Assembly (NCBI GenBank): GCA_046290675.1
Contig: JBKAHA010000004.1
Coordinates: 124,001-188,000, forward strand
DNA length: 64,000 nt
Source of the DNA: Aureliella sp046290675
GTDB taxonomy: Bacteria; Planctomycetota; Planctomycetia; Pirellulales; Pirellulaceae
Direction: 5' to 3'
The translations under genes and the position numbers were made by a program. Position 1 is the stretch's first letter, and each line of letters starts with the position of its first letter. Of the stretch, positions 35,095 to 43,814 are shown piece after piece. The notes beneath the pieces are model-generated. The model made no database searches. It saw only the letters and a program-made list of their open reading frames with translations, and had not been told where the DNA came from.

Positions 35095-36561
35095 TTGAAT
35101 GCAACGGCAGTGAGCGAGGATGTGATGTTCTCTCGAAGGAGATTTCTAGGCGAATCTGCGGGCTACAGTGCCAGGCTTGCTGGTGCAGGCCTAAGCGGAA
35201 TTGCCTTAAGTGAATTGCTGCAAGCCGATGACTCTCCGCGCCAAGGTAGCTTCCCAGACGCGGTGAATCATCATCCGGCTCGAGCAAAGCGGGTACTGCA
35301 GATCTTCTGCCCCGGCGCGGCTTCTCATATGGATTTGTGGGAGCACAAATCCAAGCTCGAAAAAATGGACGGCAAGCCGTTGCCCGGCGAAGAAGGGCTG
35401 GTTTCATTCCAAGGCAAGAACGGCAACTTGATGAAGAGCCCGTGGGATTTTGTGCCCTGTGGCGAAAGCGGTAAACGCATCACATCGATGCTTCCTCATA
35501 TGGCGAAGCATGTCGACGACATCGCTTTTTGCCACGGAATGTTCAGCAAGAGCAACACTCACGGCCCGGGTTGCCTGTTTATGAATACCGGGCATGTGAC
35601 GGAAGGTTTTCCGAGCGCGGGCGCTTGGGCGAGCTTTGCATTGGGAACGGAGAATGCAAGCCTACCGGCTTATGTTGCGATGCCAGACATACGAGGTGAA
35701 CCGCCGAATGGGAAAGCCAATTGGTCCAATGGCTTTTTACCCGCAAAGCATCAGGCGATCATGATGTCGGCGCAGAGCCCAATTCGCAATTTGGCTCGTC
35801 CAGATGGCATCTCACCTCGTGAGGATGCTGCCACGGTCGAGTTCTTGCAGATGATGAACCGTGACTACGCGGAGCGGCACGCTGCGGACTCTGATTTGGC
35901 GGCTCGAGTGGCAGCTTACGAATTAGCCGGACGCATGCAAATGAGCGCTCCGGAAGTTTCGGATCTTGGCCGTGAGAGCAAACAAACACATTCGTTTTAT
36001 GGAACTGATGATCCAAATGCCCTCAAATCGGCATACGCCAAGAATTGTTTGCTAGCTCGAAGGCTGCTTGAGCGTGGTGTTCGTTATGTGAGCCTTTACT
36101 GCGCGTCTCGAGCTTCGGGTGTAGATGGATTGCTGAATTGGGATGCGCACAAGACCTTAAAGTCGGATTACGAACGGCACCTTCCCATTTTTGACCAGCC
36201 GACTGCCGCGTTGCTATCGGATATGAAGCGCACTGGCTTGTTGAATGATACGCTGGTTTTGTGGACGACCGAGTTTGGGCGTATGCCAACGCACCAAGCG
36301 GGAACCAGCGGACGCGACCACAATCCTGATGGATTTACATGCTGGATGATGGGAGCCGGAGTTCGCAAGGCGACCAGCTACGGTGCGACCGACGAGTTCG
36401 GTAGACGTGCGGCCGAGAACCCGACGACTGTATGGGATTTCTATGCAACGGTGCTGCATATCTTGGGTTTAGATCACAAACGACTTACGTGGTACCACAA
36501 TGGACTCGACCGGCGGATAACAGATGTGCATGGCAACGTCATTGATTCGATTTTGGCGTAA
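35095..36561 (+). CDS. DUF1501 protein exported by the Tat pathway
   Basis: A 488-residue protein from TTG at 35095, supported by GGGAAGAG upstream; ATG at 35125 is an alternative that starts right at the twin-arginine motif. SRRRFLGESAG is a Tat signal, followed by a small-residue hydrophobic stretch. The rest matches the DUF1501 family (alkaline phosphatase/sulfatase-like fold): QIFCPGAASHMDLWEHK near the start, CHGMFSKSNTHGPG, and VLWTTEFGRMPTHQ with RDHNPDGFTCWM near the end. Such proteins are very abundant in planctomycetes and often paired with DUF1549/DUF1553 cytochrome-like proteins; no such partner is adjacent here. The substrate is unknown. Confidence 0.88.
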   Translation: MNATAVSEDVMFSRRRFLGESAGYSARLAGAGLSGIALSELLQADDSPRQGSFPDAVNHHPARAKRVLQIFCPGAASHMDLWEHKSKLEKMDGKPLPGEEGLVSFQGKNGNLMKSPWDFVPCGESGKRITSMLPHMAKHVDDIAFCHGMFSKSNTHGPGCLFMNTGHVTEGFPSAGAWASFALGTENASLPAYVAMPDIRGEPPNGKANWSNGFLPAKHQAIMMSAQSPIRNLARPDGISPREDAATVEFLQMMNRDYAERHAADSDLAARVAAYELAGRMQMSAPEVSDLGRESKQTHSFYGTDDPNALKSAYAKNCLLARRLLERGVRYVSLYCASRASGVDGLLNWDAHKTLKSDYERHLPIFDQPTAALLSDMKRTGLLNDTLVLWTTEFGRMPTHQAGTSGRDHNPDGFTCWMMGAGVRKATSYGATDEFGRRAAENPTTVWDFYATVLHILGLDHKRLTWYHNGLDRRITDVHGNVIDSILA

Positions 36562-36780
36562 GAGGCTCGAATCCTACTCGCTCAGGAGACCAACTGAGTT
36601 GATGCTATCGATTGAAGCTTAGCAATTCTCAGAGCCAATTCCATAGGGAATGGACCGATGCTATCTCGCAGCGCGGATTTGCAACGCAGCGCGGATTCAT
36701 CTCTGAATTCCGGAACAGCCCACCGGGTTTCAAGAAAGAGAATAAGTCCTACAAGTGTCACTAGGCGCGAAGTAATGAAA

Positions 36781-36798
36781 CGCTAGTATCACGTAGCG
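36781..36798 (+). repeat. 18-bp repeat, copy 1 (palindromic ends)
   Basis: CGCTAGTATCACGTAGCG; the ends CGCTA and TAGCG are inverted. It matches 37064-37081 at 16 of 18 positions. Confidence 0.6.
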
Positions 36799-37063
36799 CT
36801 AGAAGCTTTAACGGTCGTTCCAACCTTGGCGCAGCGGCTTGGAAATATTCTTGGCTGCATTCTTAGCCGTTCCACAATGTCATCGCGTGCTGTTGGGGCA
36901 ACGAATCTATTGGCGGACGCACGATTCTTGCCCTTTCGTTGTCCGCGGAACCTAGATCCGAGGCCGTGAAACGACGGTCATCAAACTGCAACTATTGGCC
37001 GATACGTTTCCTACGTAGCTGAGCGGCAATTTGCTTGATCAATTTGCCGACGATTGCCAACCA

Positions 37064-37081
37064 CGCTAGTGTCACGTATCG
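37064..37081 (+). repeat. 18-bp repeat, copy 2
   Basis: CGCTAGTGTCACGTATCG, direct orientation, 16 of 18 identical to 36781-36798. Confidence 0.6.
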
Positions 37082-37160
37082 CCCCCCGGGCCTCGGACAC
37101 TCGGACTCGGTGGCTCTCAGCCGACCAACTCAAGACTAGGATTGCCCGCTTGTTGGTTTT

Positions 37161-37233
37161 AGCGTGGCACTAGCAAATCGGCCCACGCTGCCACTCCGAT
37201 GCCTGTGGCTCGGCATCGGAGTGGTGGTTTTTT
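37161..37233 (+). terminator. Tandem hairpins with T6, 42 bases upstream of the 37275 start
   Basis: First hairpin AGCGTGG (37161-37167) with CCACGCT (37183-37189). Second hairpin CCACTCCGATGCC (37191-37203), 8-base loop, GGCATCGGAGTGG (37212-37224), a perfect 13-bp stem, then TGG and six T (37228-37233). It has the form of an intrinsic terminator. Confidence 0.75.
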
Positions 37234-37274
37234 GCGGGCATTTATTGCAGGCGTCGTGCGGCAGGAGGCGAAGC

Positions 37275-37568
37275 ATGGACACAGAGATCAATGTGCTAGC
37301 GATGATGAAAGGTGAGGAGCGATACGTGTTCTTGTTTGACGACAAGAATCGCGTTGAGACTCTTCGCACTCTGGGTCGCTATGCCGCTGATCCTGAGCTG
37401 AGCTTTACATGGTACGACGCGGCAGTGATGAGCAAGAAAATCCGCGATCTTGTTGCGGAGCTTGAAGAAGACAATCAAAGCTTTGATAGCTCTGATACTT
37501 ACAAGCCTCAACGTCCAACTGGAAGCAAGAGGCGATTCTCGTTCTCGCCTGAAGAGGACATCATCTAG
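37275..37568 (+). CDS. Small conserved protein of unknown function
   Basis: A 97-residue protein from ATG at 37275 with GCAGGAGG six bases upstream, which decides the start over an in-frame ATG at 37164. It is acidic and starts MDTEINVLAMMKGEERYVFLFDD, then has a short helical core with Trp-Tyr (SFTWYDAAVMSKKIRDL) and a basic tail. No known domain is recognised. It is 70 bases upstream of the XerC/D gene on the same strand, and the pair may be co-transcribed below the tandem hairpins. Confidence 0.72.
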   Translation: MDTEINVLAMMKGEERYVFLFDDKNRVETLRTLGRYAADPELSFTWYDAAVMSKKIRDLVAELEEDNQSFDSSDTYKPQRPTGSKRRFSFSPEEDII

Positions 37569-37638
37569 CGAGCTTGGTCTCTGACTGCATCTTTTCCCTG
37601 GCAGCGGAAACGCTTGGACAATCCGTTAGGGCAGTCCA

Positions 37639-38544
37639 ATGAACATGCATAGTGCTGTGGCACAGTTTCTGCGTTACTTAAGCGTTGAGCGAAACGCCTC
37701 GGAGCTTACGGTAAAATCCTATCGTGAGGATCTGGTAGACCTTGCCGATTATCTCGTCGACGAACTCGGGCAGCACGTGAAGCCCGCTGACGTCGGTCCC
37801 AGGGATCTCCGAGGCTACGCGGCAGCTCTACACGAAGCCGGTTATGCCAAGTCTAGCATTGCTCGGAAGCTAGCATCTCTCAGGAGCTTTTATCGATTCG
37901 CGCAAAGGCAGCAGCTTTGCGAATCTAACCCGGCGAAGCCGCTTCGAAATCCTCGAGGTTCCCGAAAGCTACCTCACTTTCTGACCGGCGATGAAATCGG
38001 AAAACTGCTTAGTGCTCCTCAGCGGAAATCGGTTTTGGGACTCCGTGATCGCGCCATATTAGAGACGATGTATTCAGCAGGATTGCGCGTCAGCGAGGTG
38101 GTGGGGTTGAACGATGGTGACCTTGATTTCGAAGATACGATTGCCAGAGTCCGCGGGAAAGGACGCAAGGAACGACTCGCCCCACTCGGACGATACGCCG
38201 TCGATGCGCTTCGGGATTATCTCGCGAAGAGGCAGTTGTCTCCAAAGGAACCCGCGGGTAGGGCGGCGCCCGTGTTCGTCAACCGATTCGGAGGGCGACT
38301 CACGACTCGCAGCGTAGGTCGAATGCTAGAGAAGTACATTCAAGCGACCGGGCTCGATCACCGGACTTCTCCGCACACACTGCGACATAGCTTTGCGACG
38401 CATCTATTGGACTGCGGTGCCGATATACGAAGCGTCCAGGAGTTACTTGGCCACAAGAGCTTGGTCACGACCCAGATCTATACGCATCTTTCAACAGCGA
38501 ACCTACGAGATATTTACCTCAAAGCACACCCTCGTGCTAACTAG
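37639..38544 (+). CDS. Tyrosine recombinase XerC/XerD
   Basis: A 301-residue site-specific recombinase of normal Xer length. The N-terminal SAM-like DNA-binding domain covers about 1-100. The catalytic set is complete: Arg150 (AGLRVSEV), Lys174 (GKGRKERL), His247 and Arg249 (HTLRHSFATHLL), His272 (LGHKSLVTTQ) and nucleophile Tyr281 (IYTHLS). The LGHKSLVTTQIYTHLS end is closer to XerC than XerD, but I do not assign which. It should resolve chromosome dimers at a dif site with a partner. No integron or phage genes are nearby. Its 3' end overlaps the convergent 38537 gene by eight bases. Confidence 0.9.
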   Translation: MNMHSAVAQFLRYLSVERNASELTVKSYREDLVDLADYLVDELGQHVKPADVGPRDLRGYAAALHEAGYAKSSIARKLASLRSFYRFAQRQQLCESNPAKPLRNPRGSRKLPHFLTGDEIGKLLSAPQRKSVLGLRDRAILETMYSAGLRVSEVVGLNDGDLDFEDTIARVRGKGRKERLAPLGRYAVDALRDYLAKRQLSPKEPAGRAAPVFVNRFGGRLTTRSVGRMLEKYIQATGLDHRTSPHTLRHSFATHLLDCGADIRSVQELLGHKSLVTTQIYTHLSTANLRDIYLKAHPRAN

Positions 38545-38860
38545 CTTCGGAGTCGTCGCCTAGGGGATCCGAAACGCTTACCGGAAAACGCTGTCGGAGC
38601 AGCACACGCTCAAAAAAAGATGCGGGCCGCAAGTTGGGGTGGTCTGATGGTAATTCGTGTTTTTTGCCGCGGCGAGTGGCAAGTAGAAGGTTCCCGTCTT
38701 CGCGCACTTCCAAAACGATCCAGTATTTCTCCACGATGTAGCTATAGCTGTCGCCTTTCTGGCTCGCCGACACATCCTGGGCTCGGTGCCCAGGACGGCC
38801 GCTGTGCTTCTCCTTGGCGAAGACGACCTTGTCTCCCACTCTTGGATTGCGAATCGGCAT
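38537..38860 (-). CDS. Small basic protein of unknown function
   Basis: A 107-residue protein starting MPIRNPRVGDKVVFAKEKHSGRPG, with a beta-rich middle (YSYIVEKYWIVLEVREDGNLLLATRRGK) that may form a small barrel. I believe similar proteins occur in other planctomycetes, but I cannot name a family. It overlaps the 3' end of the Xer gene on the opposite strand. A longer frame on the same strand at 38578-38967 is its shadow. Confidence 0.6.
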   Translation of the reverse strand: MPIRNPRVGDKVVFAKEKHSGRPGHRAQDVSASQKGDSYSYIVEKYWIVLEVREDGNLLLATRRGKKHELPSDHPNLRPASFFERVLLRQRFPVSVSDPLGDDSEAS

Positions 38861-39245
38861 GCGTTTGATCGTCTCCGCCGGTGAAGAATTGGCTTCAGCA
38901 GAAGATGAGAAGACTTTTCCGCCGGCAAGCCATCGATTCGAGGCCTAAACGAAAATGCTGTCTGCATCCACGGTCCAGGATCTTAACAATTCTGTGCCAT
39001 GCAGCAAGCATGTAAATCACGATGGAAGGTAACTTAAGCCGCCGTTAACCTTGCCATATACGGTAGCAAGGGGCGATCGTTGGCAACGGTTTGGCCTGAA
39101 CGCGCATTTCCACTTCGGCGTTTTTGAAAAAAATCTTTTCGGCTGCGTAAGAATTCCTGTCCCCAACAGAGAATATTGTAGGCGGATCAGTGGATCGGTC
39201 TTGGGACGAAGGGTCTTCTAGTTTACTGAGTTAGGTGCTCGCTGC
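38861..39245. other. Divergent intergenic region
   Basis: 385 bp between the 38860 minus-strand start and the sigma factor gene, so it should contain both promoters. The right half is AT-richer than its surroundings, with runs of A at 39126-39132 and an AATATTGT box near 39173. No -35/-10 pair with good spacing was settled on. Confidence 0.5.
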
Positions 39246-39869
39246 ATGAGTTCGCTGCCGCAAACCAGAGAGAGCTTGCTGATCAAGCTTCGGCAGCAGA
39301 ACGGCGAAGCTTGGCAAGAATTCCTCTCGGTTTACGAAGATGCCATTTTCCAGTTTGCCAAGCGACGTGGGCTGCAAGAGGCGGACGCCAGAGACGTGAC
39401 GCAAGACGTTCTTGCTGCGGTCGACAAACGAATCGGCGATTGGGATTTTGACCCCGAGAAAGGTCGGTTTCGCGGCTGGCTCTTTCGAGTTGCGAAGAAC
39501 ATTGCCGTCGACAAAGTCGTTTCGCAATCGCGTGGTGTTGCAGCAAGCGGGGACACTGTCGTCGCCAAGTTGCTCAGCGACCAGCCTGACGTGGAGCTTC
39601 AGGAGACAACCATTTTCTGGGTTGAGCATCGCCGAAAGTTAATGCATTGGGCGGCTCGCCAAATCAAGCCAGAAGTGAAAGAGTCGTCTTGGCAAGCATT
39701 TTGGAAAACCGCCATCGAGGGCGAAAAAGCAGACAAAGTGGCCGGTGAGTTGGGAATACCGGTGGGCAGCGTTTACGCGGCTAAGTTTCGAATCGTAGCT
39801 AAGCTGCGTTCGGTATTGGCCGACATTGACGCAAGTGAAGTTTGGGGTGAGGAGCTGCCCAGGCAGTGA
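39246..39869 (+). CDS. ECF-type sigma factor, kinase-associated group
   Basis: A 207-residue RNA polymerase sigma factor. Region 2 (WQEFLSVYEDAIFQFAKRRG through RFRGWLFRVAKNIAVDK) and region 4 (GEKADKVAGELGIPVGSVYAAKFRIVAKLR) are present; the SSWQAFWKTAIEG segment before region 4 is typical of planctomycete ECF factors encoded with Ser/Thr kinases. It overlaps the following kinase gene by four bases (GTGA), so the two are translationally coupled and the kinase, which carries an anti-sigma-type zinc finger, is the probable regulator. Confidence 0.9.
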   Translation: MSSLPQTRESLLIKLRQQNGEAWQEFLSVYEDAIFQFAKRRGLQEADARDVTQDVLAAVDKRIGDWDFDPEKGRFRGWLFRVAKNIAVDKVVSQSRGVAASGDTVVAKLLSDQPDVELQETTIFWVEHRRKLMHWAARQIKPEVKESSWQAFWKTAIEGEKADKVAGELGIPVGSVYAAKFRIVAKLRSVLADIDASEVWGEELPRQ

Positions 39870-42202
39870 ATCCACGAATAGGAAGTAGCCAAATGGCGAT
39901 TCAACAGTGTTTTGATCACGCAACGCTTGAACGGTTTCTGGGCGAGCAACTTTCTGCTGCAGAAGAAGCCGCGGTGACGGAGCACATCGAAACCTGCGAG
40001 ATTTGTCGAGATTCCTTGGCAGCCATCGCTGGCAACGAGGCTGTATGGAATGACATTCACGAGAACCTCGAAGATCTTCAATTTGAGAAGACGGAAGATC
40101 ATATCTATGAGGACTTTCCGCAAGACAATCGAAAGGACTTGGAACGCGTGAAGAGTCTACTTGCACCGACGGATGACCCCAAGATGCTTGGCCGCCTCGG
40201 GCAGTACGAGGTCGTTGGGATCATTGGGCGTGGCAGTGCCGGCATCGTCGTCAAGGCGCTTGATGTTCGCCTCAACCGTTATGTGGCCATTAAGATTCTT
40301 GCGCCCGTTTACAGTGAGAACGGGTCTGCGAGACGTCGATTCGAACGGGAAGGCAGATCGATTGCTTCGATTCGGGATAACCATGTCATTCCCGTCTATA
40401 TCGTCGATGAATTCCAAGGGCATCCTTACATCGTCATGCAGTACGTTCCCGGCGGATCGTTGCAACAGCGAATTGACAAAGGCGGCCCGCTCGATACCCG
40501 CGAGGCCGCGTTGGTGGGAATGCAAATCGCACGAGGTTTAGCAGCGGCACACCGCCGCGGTGTCGTCCATCGAGATGTCAAGCCAGCCAACGTGTTATTG
40601 GACAGTGGCGTCGAGCGTGCCATGGTCACCGACTTCGGGCTCGCTCGTGTCGTCGATGAGGCCACCATGACGCACAGCAGTGCGATCTCGGGTACGCCTC
40701 AATATATGTCGCCAGAGCAGGCGCAGGGGACTCACGTTGATCAACGCTCCGACCTGTTTAGCTTAGGCAGCCTGCTCTATGCGGCATGCACGGGACACTC
40801 GCCGTTTCGTAGCGAAACCGTGTTTGGGGTGATTAAGCGAGTGTGTGAGTCGCAGCCGCGTCCCATCCGCGAGGTGAATCCCTCCATTGAGCTTTGGCTT
40901 GAGACTCTCATTTCGAAACTGCATTCGAAGAACCGTGAAGATCGGTTCAGTTCGGCTACTGAAGTTGCTGACATTCTGGCCAAGGAGCTCGCTCACCTCC
41001 AGTCACCAACGCTGGTGCCTGAGCCAAATCGAGATTGGATGCCGCGGGCGAGAGAAATGGTAGGCATGGATCGGCGACGCGCAGCCATTGCTGGCACATT
41101 GACCGTCGCATGTGTTGGCGTCGTCCTTGCGGTTTGGCAGCCGTGGGATGCCAGTAATGATCAACTTGGTGAAGCAAGGACCGTGCGATCTAGTAGTCCG
41201 CTGATGGAGAGCGCGGATGCGGATCTGCGTGGAGACATAATTGGGTTTGGCGGCAGCCGATCTAATGGTTCATCGGGAAAGGCGAACAAGTCACTGGGCA
41301 TGGGTTACTGGTTTGATCAGATCGAAGACAACCTTATCCCACTGCGGGTCAATGCGAATCATGCGATCGAGGTAGCCCGTGACAAAGCAAAAGAGCACGA
41401 TTGGGAGGGAGCGATTGAGATCTACGACTCCGTTCTGGCCAAAGATGAAAAAAATCCCGAAGCACTCTACGACAAGGGACTCGCTTTGGCTGGGAAATCC
41501 GATACCAAGCAAGCTGTCGTGTTTATTACGAGAGCCATTGATAACGGATTTCGAGACTATCAAGTGATTCTTCAGGACCCTCAATTGAAAAGCCTGCGGT
41601 TAGAGCCCAAGTTCTTGAGCCTTGTAAAGACACTTGAGGCACGCGAGAAAGCTCGCGAGTTGGCGAACAAGGCGAAAAATCTTGCTCTTTCTGAGAAGTT
41701 TGAAAAAGCAATTGCGAAAGCAAAGGAATCGCTAGAGTTAGATGACGCGAATGAGAAGGCCAAGTTCTTTTTGGCTTACACCTATCACGTCACGGATAAG
41801 CTCGACGAAGCGAAGCCTCTGTATGAAGCGCTGCTGAAGTCGGATGAATTCAAGGCGGTAACGGAATACAACCTAGCCTGTATTCATGCCGCAAACAATG
41901 AATTGGATGAGGCAGTGAATATGTTGCAAACTGCGATCGACGATGGCTTTCACGATGTTTACCTGCTTCGCAACGATGAAGACCTAACGAATTTGAGGTC
42001 GGCTAGCGAATACAAAGCAATTTTTGCAGAGATCGAAGAGACGCTAGCAAGCGAAGTTGGTGTCATCAAGTCTTCTGAAGAGGAATGTAATTCAAATAGC
42101 TGTGGCGTGACGGTGACTCTGTCTTCGTCTTGCTGCGAAGAAAATGCGTGTGACGTTGAAAATGAGATCGAGACGTCGGTCGAGGAGCCGTACTGGGATT
42201 AG
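39866..42202 (+). CDS. Membrane Ser/Thr protein kinase with zinc-binding anti-sigma-like N-terminus and TPR C-terminus
   Basis: A 778-residue protein from GTG at 39866 (ATG at 39893 possible). Residues 10-60 contain EHIETCEICRDS, the His-x3-Cys-x2-Cys zinc-binding pattern of anti-sigma domains. The kinase domain runs about 113-380, with GIIGRGSAGIVV (P loop), VAIKIL (Lys), VVHRDVKPANVLL (catalytic loop), VTDFGLARV and a GTPQYMSPEQA activation end. One membrane span lies near 405-425. The rest contains TPR-like repeats, then a Cys-rich acidic tail. It probably senses an extracytoplasmic cue and modulates the co-encoded sigma factor by phosphorylation or sequestration. Confidence 0.9.
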   Translation: MNPRIGSSQMAIQQCFDHATLERFLGEQLSAAEEAAVTEHIETCEICRDSLAAIAGNEAVWNDIHENLEDLQFEKTEDHIYEDFPQDNRKDLERVKSLLAPTDDPKMLGRLGQYEVVGIIGRGSAGIVVKALDVRLNRYVAIKILAPVYSENGSARRRFEREGRSIASIRDNHVIPVYIVDEFQGHPYIVMQYVPGGSLQQRIDKGGPLDTREAALVGMQIARGLAAAHRRGVVHRDVKPANVLLDSGVERAMVTDFGLARVVDEATMTHSSAISGTPQYMSPEQAQGTHVDQRSDLFSLGSLLYAACTGHSPFRSETVFGVIKRVCESQPRPIREVNPSIELWLETLISKLHSKNREDRFSSATEVADILAKELAHLQSPTLVPEPNRDWMPRAREMVGMDRRRAAIAGTLTVACVGVVLAVWQPWDASNDQLGEARTVRSSSPLMESADADLRGDIIGFGGSRSNGSSGKANKSLGMGYWFDQIEDNLIPLRVNANHAIEVARDKAKEHDWEGAIEIYDSVLAKDEKNPEALYDKGLALAGKSDTKQAVVFITRAIDNGFRDYQVILQDPQLKSLRLEPKFLSLVKTLEAREKARELANKAKNLALSEKFEKAIAKAKESLELDDANEKAKFFLAYTYHVTDKLDEAKPLYEALLKSDEFKAVTEYNLACIHAANNELDEAVNMLQTAIDDGFHDVYLLRNDEDLTNLRSASEYKAIFAEIEETLASEVGVIKSSEEECNSNSCGVTVTLSSSCCEENACDVENEIETSVEEPYWD

Positions 42203-42663
42203 TGGTCGGCCGTCGGTTTTACACTGCGTTGAGCTAGAAGCCCCCCCCTCCCCCTTCGAGTCGTGAGGGGTGTTGGGGAGTCAAGTTAGCTAAGAACGTT
42301 TTCGTTTGCTCGTGGTAGGCTCGTGCTGCTGCGAAGATTGTCGTGGAATCTCTCCCTGATTGTGGGCATGGGTATGCAAGCCTCCTGAGATTCCGGCTCT
42401 GTCGTCCCTCCAGTCGGCATTCTGGGGGACCCCGAAACCAAACTGCGTGGAAGGTACGCGCGGACGCCATTGCTAGACGCGATCTGAAATGCCCCGATCG
42501 ATTGTCCAAGAGAGTTGGAGAGTTTTCAAAAGTTGTTCGGAAGCCTGCCAATATATTGCTTAGATATCTGAATTAAGGACAGGAGCATTTGGCCTAAGGT
42601 GGAAAACTTCGTGAGAGAACTCGACGAGAGTTTGTTTCCGAAATAAGAAGTGGGGAATGTGAT
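42203..42663. other. Intergenic region after the kinase gene
   Basis: 461 bp. A C-rich block (CCCCCCCC, T, CCCCC) sits at 42240-42253 and could form a G-quadruplex on the minus strand. No coding frame was supported. Confidence 0.5.
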
Positions 42664-43275
42664 ATGAAGACTCAGCTTGCTTTGACCTCAGTGATGCTGA
42701 TTCCTTGTTTGTTGTTCGCGTTGGTGTCCCAAGCCGAGTCTTTGGGGTTGGTAGACGACGATGACAACCTCGTTTCTGCGCCTTCCGATCAGGAGAGTGC
42801 CAGTGGTGGGGAACCAGTAAGTGGAAGCGTTGATCCGTTCGGAGGCATGGGGGCTGCTCAGTTATGGCAGCGTTCTTCCTTGGCCCGTATCGAGCCAAAT
42901 CAACCTACCGACTCGTTAGACCGCTGCTGTGGAGTTTTTCAACATTCGGAGTTGGGACGAGTCGAAATCGAAAAGGATGACGAAGATAATCTGATCTTCC
43001 GACGCGATGACGAGATTATCGTATTTCAACTAGCTGATCTAGATTTGCAGCTGGGCGTTGGATCCGCCTTCGTTTCTTCTGACGACAGGAAGTACCAGAT
43101 CCACTTCCGAGGAAGTACGATGCCGGAATCTGGAGAGTGGGTATTTAGTGAGCTTCGGCTAGGCGTTCCTTTGTTCGAGAAGATGCTGACTTTCGAGCGC
43201 AAACGCCCTGCACCAAAAATCAGTGACGACGCAGAGCAGCAGCCTCAAACGGTATCCATTTCGATCCCCTACTAG
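42664..43275 (+). CDS. Secreted protein of unknown function
   Basis: A 203-residue protein with a Sec signal peptide (MKTQLALTSVMLIPCLLFAL, cut near SQA). The mature part starts with an acidic, Ser/Gly-rich stretch of about 50 residues. A beta-rich domain follows: VFQHSELGRVEIEKDDEDNL, IIVFQLADLDLQLGVG and WVFSELRLGVPLFEKML. A pair of adjacent Cys (DRCCG) could form a disulphide or lipid link. No family is recognised. A single gene with GTGGGG upstream. Confidence 0.68.
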   Translation: MKTQLALTSVMLIPCLLFALVSQAESLGLVDDDDNLVSAPSDQESASGGEPVSGSVDPFGGMGAAQLWQRSSLARIEPNQPTDSLDRCCGVFQHSELGRVEIEKDDEDNLIFRRDDEIIVFQLADLDLQLGVGSAFVSSDDRKYQIHFRGSTMPESGEWVFSELRLGVPLFEKMLTFERKRPAPKISDDAEQQPQTVSISIPY

Positions 43276-43814
43276 CAATTGGAACCATTGGAACCGTAAC
43301 AGTTCCATTGCATTGCGTTCTGCCCGAGCATAGCAATTCAATCCTGCCGAGCATTGCTGGGTAGGTCGAACTGTTCTGAACGCCTTGCCAGAACGAATTC
43401 GCAAGGCGATACGGCTAGCCCCTTTGTTCTGAGTCAGCAAAGGGCTGTTCTTCTTGAGTAGGCGCCGTTGCTAGCAATGCCGGCATGGAATCGTCGGTAA
43501 TCTTGCTCATGAACTTGAACCGACGTTGGCAAGAATTTGGGAATTGTTCTAGAATCGGCAACGGATGGATGTACCGCCCTGCGCGTTTGGGAACGATCCA
43601 GCAGTGAATTCGTCACTGACGTTTCCCAAATGATTGCCGAAGTGCGTTCTTGCTAATCATGATTCAAAGTGACTAGCAAAGCCCAGGTATTTGGCAAGCA
43701 GCCGCACATTGAGCGGTTTTCAGCTCTGAATCGGAGGTCGTCGAGCAGCAGTGAAGCTGCGAGATTTCATTCGATAAGCTGCAAGATCGCAGAGTAAACC
43801 AAGGAAGGTTAGCT
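43276..43814. other. Intergenic region before the sbcD-like gene
   Basis: 539 bp. Two hairpins at 43381-43446 are probably the 3' end of the 42664 transcript. The rest shows no coding frame or RNA gene I can support. The promoter of the sbcD-like/YhaN-like operon should be within the last 200 bases. Confidence 0.5.
43381..43446 (+). terminator. Two adjacent hairpins, possible terminator
   Basis: CGCCTTGC (43381-43388) pairs with GCAAGGCG (43401-43408). Then AGCCCCTTTG (43417-43426) pairs with CAAAGGGCT (43438-43446) with one bulge. The tail GTTCTTCTTG is only moderately T-rich. Confidence 0.5.

Larger units (their letters stand above)
36562..37274. other. Structured intergenic region, possible small RNA
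   Basis: About 710 bp without a credible coding frame. It contains GCAGCGCGGATT twice near 36668-36696, a diverged 18-bp repeat (36781-36798 and 37064-37081), and two adjacent hairpins at 37161-37224 followed by six T. No plus-strand gene ends shortly upstream of that terminator-like structure, so it may end a non-coding transcript or act as a leader for the 37275 gene. Confidence 0.5.

Noticed and set aside
38578..38967. 129-codon minus-strand frame overlapping the 38537-38860 gene
   Set aside because: It overlaps almost fully in another frame; the 38537-38860 frame has the more protein-like sequence.
42240..42253. C-rich block that could form a G-quadruplex on the minus strand
   Set aside because: Only two long G runs are present, not four, so a stable quadruplex is not supported.
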